Position numbers and translations under genes: made by a program. Positions 1 through 8,239 of a DNA stretch of 39,703 bases are shown here, in pieces (position 1 is the first letter of the stretch; each line of letters begins with the position of its first letter). Location: contig JAGWMW010000007.1 in assembly GCA_028871575.1 (NCBI GenBank), positions 1 to 39,703 of the forward strand, given 5' to 3'. The notes below the pieces were generated by a model. The model was not told the DNA's origin. It saw only the letters and a list, made by a program, of their open reading frames with translations, and did no database searches. This DNA is from Burkholderiales bacterium (GTDB lineage Bacteria; Pseudomonadota; Gammaproteobacteria; Burkholderiales; Burkholderiaceae_C).

Positions 1-5
1 CGCCG

Positions 6-755
6 GTGCCCGAAGCGCGCCAGCCGGTGCCCGGCAAGCCGCCGGGCGAGGAGGCGCTGGACCGCGCCCGCCAGCGCGCCAGCGGCGTGGGCCTGCTGGC
101 GATGAAGAACGAGCTGGCCGCGATCAGCGGCGCGCCGCTGGCGGTGCAGCTGCGCCAGGACATCCGGCCCGGGCCCGGCGTGGGCAGCGGCAGCGGCCCG
201 GGCGTGGGCGCCGGCACCGAGGCCGGCCTGCCGGCGCGGGCGATGATCACGGGGCAGGCCACGCGCGGCAGCGGCGGCATCGACACCGCGGGCTTCAGCC
301 GCGACAGCGGCGGCGGCGGCCTGGCCGGCCGCTCGACCACGCTGGTCGAGGGGCGCGCCGGCGGCGGCGGGGGCGGCGGCCCGGGCGGCGGTGGCAGCCG
401 CTACGGCAATGGCAGCGGCGGCCACGGGGCCGGCGGCACGCTGGCGCGCGGCGGCAGCGGCAAGGCCAGCCGCTCGATCGAGGACATCAAGCTCGTCTTC
501 GAGCGCCACAAGGGCGCCATCTACGCGCTGTACAACCGCGCGCTGCGCGACGACCCCTCGCTGCAGGGCAAGGTGGTGCTCGAGCTGACGATCGCCCCGA
601 CCGGCCAGGTGACGCGGCTGCGCCTGGTCTCCAGCGAGCTGAAGGCGCCCGACCTCGAGCGCAAGCTGCTGGCGCGCATCGAGGGGTTCGACTTCGGCGC
701 CAAGGACGTGGACACGATGGTTGTCACCTGGCCGGTGGACTTCCTGCCTTCCTGA
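6..755 (+). CDS. AgmX/PglI C-terminal domain (TonB-like) protein with Gly-rich linker; probably 5'-truncated by the window edge
   Basis: ORF open to the window start; C-terminus IEDIKLVFERHKGAIYALYNRALRDDPSLQGKVVLELTIAPTGQVTRLRLVSSEL matches the AgmX/PglI C-terminal family; long poly-Gly linker. Confidence 0.75.
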   Translation: MPEARQPVPGKPPGEEALDRARQRASGVGLLAMKNELAAISGAPLAVQLRQDIRPGPGVGSGSGPGVGAGTEAGLPARAMITGQATRGSGGIDTAGFSRDSGGGGLAGRSTTLVEGRAGGGGGGGPGGGGSRYGNGSGGHGAGGTLARGGSGKASRSIEDIKLVFERHKGAIYALYNRALRDDPSLQGKVVLELTIAPTGQVTRLRLVSSELKAPDLERKLLARIEGFDFGAKDVDTMVVTWPVDFLPS

Positions 756-816
756 GCCCAGGGCGAGGGCGGGGTTTCGCGGGCATACTCCCCCGCCGAA
801 CCCGAGCCCCGCCCCG

Positions 817-3630
817 ATGTCTCCCGTCCGAGCCCTGCTGTTGACCGACGTGGTCGACAGCACGAAGCTGTCAGAGCAACTCGGCGACCAGGCCATGGCC
901 GCCGTGTGGGCCGCGCACGACCGCGCCGCGCGCGACCTGCTGCCCGCCTGGCGCGGGCTGGAGATCGACAAGACCGACGGCATGCTGCTGCTCTTCGAGC
1001 AGGCCGCCGATGCCGTGGGCTACGCGTTGGCCTACCACCGCGCGCTGGCCGCGATGCCGGTGCCGCTGAAGGCGCGCGCCGGCCTGCACGTCGGGCCGGT
1101 GATCCTGCGCGAGAACAGCGCCGAAGACGTGGCCCGCGGCGCCAAGCCGCTGGAGGTCGACGGCCTGGCCAAGCCCACGGCCGCGCGCGTGATGTCGCTG
1201 GCCCGCGGCGGCCAGCTGCTGCTGACCGCCGAGGCGCGCGCCGCGCTGGGCGACACCGAGCTGCGCGCCGAATCGCACGGCCACTGGCTCATGAAGGGCG
1301 TGAGCGAGCCGGTGGAGCTGTTCGAGCTGGGCGGGCCCGAGGCGCCCTTCGCCGCCCCGCCCGACGGCGAGAAGGTCTACCGCGTGGTCAAGAGCGGCGA
1401 GCGCTGGCTGCCGGTGGCCGAGATCCCGAACAACCTGCCGCAGCCGACCACCTCGTTCGTCGGCCGCGAGCGCGAGCTGGCCGAGATCAAGGCGCGCCTG
1501 GCGGGCACGCGGCTGCTCACGCTGCTGGGCATGGGCGGGCTGGGCAAGACGCGGCTGTCGCTGCAGGCCGCCGCCGAGGTGCTGCCGCAGTACCCCGACG
1601 GCGTCTGGTTCCTCGACCTGGCGCCGATCCGCGACCCGGCCCTGGTGCTGGGCGAGGCGGCCCAGGTGCTGGGCCTGCGCGAGGAGCCCGACCGGCCGCT
1701 GCTGCAGACCCTGGGCACCCACCTGCGCTCGCGCCGGGTGCTGTTCGTGATGGACAACTGCGAGCACCTGGTGAAGGCCTCGGCCGAGCTGGCCAGCGCG
1801 ATCCTGCGCGCCGCGCCGCAGGTGCGCATCATCGCCTCCAGCCGCGAGGCGCTGCGCGTGCCCGGCGAGCAGAGCTTCCCGGTGCTGCCGCTGCCGGTGC
1901 CGCGGCGCGACGACGCCCTGGAGGTGCTGCAGCAGTCCACCGCGGTGCGCCTGTTCGTCGACCGCGCGCGGCTGCACAAGCCGGCCTTCGCGCTCACCGC
2001 GCGCGAGGCGCCGGCGGTGGCCGAGCTGGTGGCGCGGCTGGAGGGCATCCCGCTGGCGCTGGAGCTGGCGGCGGCGCGCGTGCGCTCGCTGTCGGTGGCC
2101 GACATCAACGCGCGGCTGAACGACCGCTACAAGATCCTCACCGGCGGCGGCCGCGTGCTGCTCGAGCGCCAGCAGACGCTGCGCGCGCTGGTCGACTGGT
2201 CCTACGACCTGCTCGAGCCGCCCGAGCGCCAGGTGCTGGCGCGGCTGGGTGTGTTCGTCGGCGGCTTCGACCTCGCGGCCGCCGAGGCCGTCTGCGGCGC
2301 CGAGCCGCTGCAGCCCGAGGACGTGCTCGACATCGTCGATTCGCTGGTCGAGAAATCGCTGCTGACGCTGGACGAGAGCGACGCCACCACGCGCTACCGC
2401 ATGCTCGACACGATCCGCGAGTACGCGCGCGAGAAGCTGCAGCAGCAGGGTGACGCTGCAGCCACGGCGGCGCGCCACGGCGCGCATTTCCTGGCCATGG
2501 CCAAGGCCGCCAACCAGGGCCTCACCGGGGCCGAGCATGCCGAGTGGATCTGGCGCCTGGAGGCCGAGCTCGACAATGTGCGCGCGGCCATCGCGCTGGC
2601 GCTGGCCGGCGGCGCCGAGCCGGTGGATGCGGTGAAGTTCGCGGTCGCGCTGCAGGGCTTCTGGATCCTGCGCGGCTATGCCGGCGAGGGCCGCGCCATC
2701 GTCCGCGCCGCCCTCGCCCGGCCCGAGATCCTCGCCTCCGACCGCGCCCATGCCCACGCCCTGTACGTGGGCGCGGCGCTGGCCGAGAGCCAGAGCGACT
2801 ACGTCGAGGCGCGCCGGATGCTCGAAGAGTGCCTGCAGCTGCGGCGGCGGCTGGGCGACGGCTTCGACATCGCGGCCACGCTGTCCACGCTGTCGATGGC
2901 GCGCCTGCCGGCTGGCGACGCCGCCGGTGCGCGCGAGGGCGAGCTCGAGGCGCTGGCGCTGTTCCGCAGCCTGGGCGAGACCGTGGGCGAGGCCATCGGC
3001 CTGCTGCACCTGGGGCAGATCGACGCCTATGCCGGCCAGGCCGAGCGCGCGCGCGGCCTGCTCGAGGAGGGCCTGGCCCTGGCCCGCCGCATCCAGCACC
3101 AGGAGGTGGAGGGCGAATGCGAGCTGGCCCTGGGCGAGCTGGCCTTCGAGGCCGGCGACATGGCCGCCGCGCGCGCCCGCTTCCAGCGCGCGCTGATCGT
3201 CTGCACCGAGGCCGGCGACAAGCGCGGCGAGGCGCGCACCCAGCGCTGGCTGGGCAAGGCCGACATGGTCGACGGCGAGGCGGGCACGGCCCAGCGCCGC
3301 CTGGACGAGGCGCTGCAGGCCTTCCGCCGGCTCGAGATGCGCGAAGACCTGCTGGCCTGCCTGGACGACCACTCGTCGCTGGCGGTGCGGCGCGGCGAGG
3401 AGCCGCTGGCGGTGCAGCTGGCCGCCGCGGTGGACCATGCCCGCGAGCGCCTGGGCGTGGTGCTGCCGCCGCGCCGCGCGCCGGCGCGCCGGGTCAAGCT
3501 CGACCGCGTGCGCGAGGTCATGGGCCCAGAGCGCTATGCGCAGGCCTGGGCCGAGGGCTCGGCCTGGGACCTGGACGACGCCGTGCGCGCCGCCCTCACC
3601 CGCACCGTGTCCGCCGCCGTCGCGGCCTGA
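817..3630 (+). CDS. Adenylate/guanylate cyclase-domain protein fused to STAND/NB-ARC-type ATPase and TPR-like repeats
   Basis: N-term MSPVRALLLTDVVDSTKLSEQLGDQ (class III cyclase), FVGRERELAEIKARL...LLGMGGLGKTRLS (P-loop), VLFVMDNCEHL (Walker B), C-terminal helical repeats; ORF track start 721, ATG at 817 preferred. Confidence 0.85.
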   Translation: MSPVRALLLTDVVDSTKLSEQLGDQAMAAVWAAHDRAARDLLPAWRGLEIDKTDGMLLLFEQAADAVGYALAYHRALAAMPVPLKARAGLHVGPVILRENSAEDVARGAKPLEVDGLAKPTAARVMSLARGGQLLLTAEARAALGDTELRAESHGHWLMKGVSEPVELFELGGPEAPFAAPPDGEKVYRVVKSGERWLPVAEIPNNLPQPTTSFVGRERELAEIKARLAGTRLLTLLGMGGLGKTRLSLQAAAEVLPQYPDGVWFLDLAPIRDPALVLGEAAQVLGLREEPDRPLLQTLGTHLRSRRVLFVMDNCEHLVKASAELASAILRAAPQVRIIASSREALRVPGEQSFPVLPLPVPRRDDALEVLQQSTAVRLFVDRARLHKPAFALTAREAPAVAELVARLEGIPLALELAAARVRSLSVADINARLNDRYKILTGGGRVLLERQQTLRALVDWSYDLLEPPERQVLARLGVFVGGFDLAAAEAVCGAEPLQPEDVLDIVDSLVEKSLLTLDESDATTRYRMLDTIREYAREKLQQQGDAAATAARHGAHFLAMAKAANQGLTGAEHAEWIWRLEAELDNVRAAIALALAGGAEPVDAVKFAVALQGFWILRGYAGEGRAIVRAALARPEILASDRAHAHALYVGAALAESQSDYVEARRMLEECLQLRRRLGDGFDIAATLSTLSMARLPAGDAAGAREGELEALALFRSLGETVGEAIGLLHLGQIDAYAGQAERARGLLEEGLALARRIQHQEVEGECELALGELAFEAGDMAAARARFQRALIVCTEAGDKRGEARTQRWLGKADMVDGEAGTAQRRLDEALQAFRRLEMREDLLACLDDHSSLAVRRGEEPLAVQLAAAVDHARERLGVVLPPRRAPARRVKLDRVREVMGPERYAQAWAEGSAWDLDDAVRAALTRTVSAAVAA

Positions 3631-3648
3631 GGGCGAAGCCGGGGTGCC

Positions 3649-4431
3649 CTAGGCGCGCACGCGACGCGCCACACGCTGCCGCAGGGCCAGGCCCAGGGTC
3701 AGCGCGCCGAGCGCCAGCGCGAGCGAGCCGGGCTCGGGGGTCTCGAAGGTGGTGGCCGCGCTGTTGGACGCGCTGCAGCCGGCGATGTTCTTCGCGCTGC
3801 AGTTGTCGCCGCTCTGGAAGAGGCGGGTCTGCTGCAGGTCGGCCAGCGGCTGGTCATCCAGGTCGTTGTCGGAGACAACCTCCGGGCCGGGGAAATGGTT
3901 TTCGTCGGCACCGATCACCGGGTTGGTCACGCCGAACAGCAGGTAGAAACCGTAGAAGTTGAAATTGGCGCCCTGGATAAAGGTGGACGGGCCGATCAGC
4001 GGGTTCGCCGACGACTGGATGCCCAGCACTTGGCCGTCCTTCACGTACATGCCCAGGATCGAGCTGAAGCCCAGCGGATCGCCCGCGAACGTCACGCTGC
4101 CGTTCAGGCCGCCAGTGGTGCTGGTGAAATCGACGTGCGCGCCCAGGAAGTTCATGCCCGAGCCGCTGCTGCCGCCACCGCAGTTGTAGGTCTGGTAGAT
4201 GAAGGCGCCGACGCCGGGCGAGAGCAGGTTGAGGCACGCATCGGCGATCGAGAACGTGGCGGTGCCGGCGAAGTTGGTGCCGGCGAGCGCGCCGCCGAAA
4301 TCGGGGTCGAAGCGGCCCGTCACCAGCGCCGCCTGGGCCGAACCGACCGCGCCGAGCCCGGCCGCCAGGGCCGCGACGGCAGCCCAGGACTTGAGGGCCA
4401 AGGAGAACTTCTTCGCGTGGGGGGTTTGCAT
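3649..4431 (-). CDS. PEP-CTERM sorting-domain exported protein
   Basis: Signal peptide MQTPHAKKFSLALKSWAAVAALAAGLGAVGSAQA; C-terminus PEPGSLALALGALTLGLALRQRVARRVRA; ATG at 4431. Confidence 0.88.
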   Translation of the reverse strand: MQTPHAKKFSLALKSWAAVAALAAGLGAVGSAQAALVTGRFDPDFGGALAGTNFAGTATFSIADACLNLLSPGVGAFIYQTYNCGGGSSGSGMNFLGAHVDFTSTTGGLNGSVTFAGDPLGFSSILGMYVKDGQVLGIQSSANPLIGPSTFIQGANFNFYGFYLLFGVTNPVIGADENHFPGPEVVSDNDLDDQPLADLQQTRLFQSGDNCSAKNIAGCSASNSAATTFETPEPGSLALALGALTLGLALRQRVARRVRA

Positions 4432-4476
4432 AACGGCTGTAGGGATTGCGGGCCGAAGCACCAATGGCTGGCAGGA

Positions 4477-4492
4477 TGCAAATCGCATGCCG
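4477..4492 (-). promoter_or_regulatory. Candidate sigma-54 (-24/-12) promoter of the PEP-CTERM gene
   Basis: Minus strand CGGCATGCGATTTGCA aligned to TGGCACG-N4-TTGCW; GG and GC correctly spaced; about 45 bp upstream of the ATG. Confidence 0.5.
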
Positions 4493-4700
4493 CCAGCGGC
4501 CGGCGAGCCGCAAGCCCTTGATCCCAGGGCGGATTGCCGCGGCACCCCGGAACGGTCGACTGGTTGGTATACAAGACGTGTAAGGACTGTCGACACCGGG
4601 TTCGCCTGAGGTCAACGCCTTGGCGCCCAGGCCGGCAGCCCGCGCGGCCATGCCATCGCGCAGCCACCGCCACCATGGCACTCGCCGTTGAGAGATTCGC

Positions 4701-7472
4701 TCAGGCAGGCATCGCCGACGGCTGGCGCTGCGCCGCCGCCAGGATCGAACGCATCCTGCGGGTGAATTCCGGCATGTCGGCCGGATCCATGGGCCGGCCG
4801 AGCAGGTAGCCCTGGATGGACGTGCAGCCCGCCCGACGCAGGAATTCGAGTTGCGCCGGGGTCTCCACGCCCTCGGCGACCACCTGCTTGCCCAGGGCAG
4901 CGCACATGGCCAGGATGGACTCGGCCAGGCGGCAGGCCGCCTGGTCCTGCGGCAGGCCGGTGACGAAGGAGCGGTCGATCTTCACGGTGTGGATGGGGTA
5001 GGCCCGCAGGTAGCTCAGCGACGAATAGCCGGTGCCGAAGTCGTCCAGCGCCAGGCGTACCCCCAGACCAACGATGGACGACAGCGTCTCGGCCAGTTCC
5101 TGGCCATGGGCCAGCACGCTCTCCGTGATCTCCAGCTGCAAGTCCTGGCCGTCCATCCCGCTGTCGCTCAGGGCGGCGACCAGGGTGGACAGGTAGCCCG
5201 GCTCCCTGAGCTGGCGCACCGACACGTTGACCGAGAGGTGACTCAGCCGCAGCCCCTGGACGCGCCACGCGGCGAACTGGGCACAAGCCTGGCGCAGGAT
5301 CCACGCCCCGAGCTCGACGATGAGCCCGGTCTCCTCCGCCACCGGCACGAAGACGCTGGGCGGCACCCAGGAGGCCGGATCCCCACCGGGCCAGCGCACC
5401 AGGGCCTCGACGCCGATCGACCCCTGGGCGCCGTAGGAGACGATCGGCTGGTAGTGGAGCCGGAATTCGCGCTGCGCGAAGGCGCGCTGGATGCCGGTCT
5501 CCAGGCTCAGCCGCTCGAGCAGCCTGCGCTGCATCTGGGCCTGGAAGTACATGGCTCGCCCGCGCCCGGCGTCCTTGGCCTGGTACATGGCGATATCGCC
5601 GGCCTTCAGCAGTTCGTCCAGGGTCGAGCCGTCGGCGGGGAATACGGCGATGCCGATGCTCGCTGAGACACGATGTTCCCGGCTTTCGATGGCGAACGGC
5701 TGCCGCAGCTCGCCGAGAATGCGCTCGACCAGCGGCCTTACGCTGTCAGGATGGGCGATCCCGGGCAACAGCACCGCGAACTCGTCGCCGCCCAGCCGCG
5801 CGATGCTCGCGCCCGCGCCGACGCATGCGCTCAGGCGCTCTCCGACGATGCGCAGCAGTCGGTCTCCGGCCGCATGGCCGGCAGTGTCGTTGACGTGCTT
5901 GAAGTGATCGAGGTCGAGGTACAGCAGGCTGCCCTCCCCCTGTCGCTGCGCGGCGCTGTCCACAGCCACCCGGACACGCTCCGAGAACACGTACCGGTTC
6001 TGCAGCCCCGTCAGCGAATCGAAATTGGCCTGGCGGTACAGGCGCGCCGATTGCTCGAGGTTGGCGAGGATCAACGACAGGCGGCGCCCGAAGTCGACGG
6101 CCCCGACCGCGAGGTCGCCCAGGGCCGCGCGCGCGTCCGAGAACCCGATGCACAGCAACCCCGCGAGATGCGCTTCGTGCTGCAGCGGCTGCAGGTGCAA
6201 GGTGTGGATCGGCGGCTGCGTCTGCGGCACGAGGCCGCCGAGCCGGGCGACGGCCGGAGCCCCGAGCACGAGCTCCGGGGACTGTGCGCAGGCCGCCATC
6301 AGGGCCGGCCGGTCGGTGAAGATGCGCCGCACCGGAGGCTGCTGCGGCGTGGCGGCAAAGAAGTCGTGGGCGCAGGCCTGGCCGCCCGAGCCCTCGTCGA
6401 AGAGGATCACGGAGACGCTGTCGCAATCCAGGACGCTGGCGATGCGCGGCAGCAAGGCCTCCAGGATCCGTTCCAGCCCGGGCGCGTGCAGCAGCAGACG
6501 GTCGCCCTCGGCGAAAGTCTCCAGGGCTGCGAACTGCCTTCTCAGGTGCTGCGACATCGTGTCGAACGAGGTCGCGAGGTCGCCAAACTCGTCGTTCCAC
6601 TTCATGCCTCGGAAGGCATCGAAGTCCCTCTGGGCCACGCGCTTCGTCGCCTGCGTCAGCAGCCCCAGTGGCCGCAGTTGCCGGCGGATCGAGCTGACGG
6701 ACACCCATGCGATCAGCAAGAAGGTCAGGACGATGAGCCCGACGAAGACCGGGTAGGCGTGGCCACTGCCGCCGACCAGCGTGACCTGGGGCGCCGACGC
6801 CACCAGGCGCCAGGACGGCGAAGCGAACCGGCTGGCCAGGAAGATCTCCCAAGACCGATGCAGCCACGCGCCGGACGCGCCTGCCGCGGGCCGTTGGCCG
6901 GCCCAGTAGATCTCGCGCCCATGGCCATCGAGCACCTGCAGGTCGGCATCGGCGGCGAATTCGTCCGCTGCGGCCCAAAGCCACGAAGGCGCGATTTCGG
7001 TGTACAGCCAGGCGCCGCTGGACAGGGTGCGCACCAGCCAGACCCGAGGTCGGGCGCTGCGGTCGAGATCGCACAGCAGCACCGGCTTGCCGGCGGCCAG
7101 GGCTCCGCGTTGCTCGGCATCGGGCGGCTGCAACGCCAGGTCTCGGCCAGCCGAATCCGGGCCCGGCGGCAGGCGCAGCGTGCGGCGGGCCCAGCGCAGC
7201 CTGCCGACTTGGGCCTGGACGGACTGGTCGGTCGCCCCGGGAGCGGCCATGAGGCTGGCCAGCACATCGTCGGCGCTGCCCAGGCGGCCGAGGAGGGTCA
7301 TGCCGAAGCTGCGCACCCGGCCGTCGAGGCTGTGCACTTGGGCCTGGCCCAACTCGGCATCGAAGGCGCGGTAGAGCAAGATCGCGCACAGGCCCAGCGG
7401 CACGAGCGCACTCAGGACGAAGAGCGCCAGCACGCGCCGGCCGATCCGGCTCTTCAGCAGCGGCGCGCGCAC
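4701..7472 (-). CDS. Membrane sensor diguanylate cyclase/phosphodiesterase (periplasmic sensor region, HAMP, GAF-like, GGDEF, EAL)
   Basis: ARLGGDEFAVL; GVEALVRW, DDFGTGYSSLSYLRAYPIHTVKIDRSFV, AEGVETPAQ; TM and HAMP-like segment; GTG start at 7472 inferred because the upstream ORF extension runs through a hairpin. Confidence 0.9.
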   Translation of the reverse strand: MRAPLLKSRIGRRVLALFVLSALVPLGLCAILLYRAFDAELGQAQVHSLDGRVRSFGMTLLGRLGSADDVLASLMAAPGATDQSVQAQVGRLRWARRTLRLPPGPDSAGRDLALQPPDAEQRGALAAGKPVLLCDLDRSARPRVWLVRTLSSGAWLYTEIAPSWLWAAADEFAADADLQVLDGHGREIYWAGQRPAAGASGAWLHRSWEIFLASRFASPSWRLVASAPQVTLVGGSGHAYPVFVGLIVLTFLLIAWVSVSSIRRQLRPLGLLTQATKRVAQRDFDAFRGMKWNDEFGDLATSFDTMSQHLRRQFAALETFAEGDRLLLHAPGLERILEALLPRIASVLDCDSVSVILFDEGSGGQACAHDFFAATPQQPPVRRIFTDRPALMAACAQSPELVLGAPAVARLGGLVPQTQPPIHTLHLQPLQHEAHLAGLLCIGFSDARAALGDLAVGAVDFGRRLSLILANLEQSARLYRQANFDSLTGLQNRYVFSERVRVAVDSAAQRQGEGSLLYLDLDHFKHVNDTAGHAAGDRLLRIVGERLSACVGAGASIARLGGDEFAVLLPGIAHPDSVRPLVERILGELRQPFAIESREHRVSASIGIAVFPADGSTLDELLKAGDIAMYQAKDAGRGRAMYFQAQMQRRLLERLSLETGIQRAFAQREFRLHYQPIVSYGAQGSIGVEALVRWPGGDPASWVPPSVFVPVAEETGLIVELGAWILRQACAQFAAWRVQGLRLSHLSVNVSVRQLREPGYLSTLVAALSDSGMDGQDLQLEITESVLAHGQELAETLSSIVGLGVRLALDDFGTGYSSLSYLRAYPIHTVKIDRSFVTGLPQDQAACRLAESILAMCAALGKQVVAEGVETPAQLEFLRRAGCTSIQGYLLGRPMDPADMPEFTRRMRSILAAAQRQPSAMPA

Positions 7473-7490
7473 CGGTTCGTTGCCGGCCTC

Positions 7491-7526
7491 GCCCAAGCCA
7501 AGGTGGCTTTGCCACTTGGCTTGGGC
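7491..7526. repeat. Long near-perfect inverted repeat (REP-like or intercistronic hairpin)
   Basis: gcccaagccaaggtggc-ttt-gccacttggcttgggc, 16-bp stem with a single bulge; followed by cccccgcgggggg and gggcgcagccc. Confidence 0.8.
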
Positions 7527-7569
7527 CCCCGCGGGGGGCGTGCTGGGCGCAGCCCGGCCCTGGGGGCGT

Positions 7570-8067
7570 TCAGTAGTTCGCCGCAAGTCCAATGTAGTTG
7601 CCGTCGTTGGCCAGGATCACGTCGTCGTGGCTGACAGGGGCGGTCAGCGGGGGCCGGCTCTGCCCGTCGGCACCGACGCTGTACAGGTCGTATTGCGTGT
7701 TGATCGGCACCAGGTTCCTGTCCTTGCGCATCTGGCCCTTTCCCTTCAGGCCGGCGAAGTTGAGATACACGTAGGGCCGCCCCCAAGGATCGAGGACGTT
7801 GTCCGCTTGGATGGCGGCCAGATCCGGCGGCAGGCAGTTGTTGATGGTGAGGTACTGCGTGATGCGCTGCTGGATCATCAGGATGTCGGCTGACGCCGCG
7901 GCCACCTTGGCCGTCCGCACGTGCTGGTCGTAGGCCGGCAGCGCGATGGCCGCGAGGATCCCGACGGTGGTCATCGCCGCCAGCAGCTCGAGCAGCGTCA
8001 TGCCGCGGGCGCGGCGGGGGCCACCGGCATCGCGCCAGCGGGTCGGGACTGCCCTGGAAACGCTCAT
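7570..8067 (-). CDS. Type II secretion/type IV pilin-like pseudopilin (GspG-like)
   Basis: Prepilin motif ARG/MTLLELLAAMTTVGILAAIALPAYDQH; C-terminal LDPWGRPYVYLN...LYSVGADGQ. Confidence 0.8.
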   Translation of the reverse strand: MSVSRAVPTRWRDAGGPRRARGMTLLELLAAMTTVGILAAIALPAYDQHVRTAKVAAASADILMIQQRITQYLTINNCLPPDLAAIQADNVLDPWGRPYVYLNFAGLKGKGQMRKDRNLVPINTQYDLYSVGADGQSRPPLTAPVSHDDVILANDGNYIGLAANY

Positions 8068-8239
8068 GCCTGTGCCTCAGCGCTGGTTTCGGTCCGGTGA
8101 GGGCCCGGCACGGCGACTCTCCGACAGGCTATCGGCGGCGGCCGCAGATGCTGAAATGCCGTCGGGCCCGGGGCCCGCCATTCGGCGTCGCCCCGGGCTG
8201 CGCCGTGACGCATCTCACATCCGCCGGGCGGGAATCGGC

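Noticed and set aside
7473-7592. Upstream ATG extension of the GGDEF-EAL protein
   Set aside because: It would translate through the composite hairpin element and give a low-complexity N-terminus before the first TM; GTG 7472 preferred
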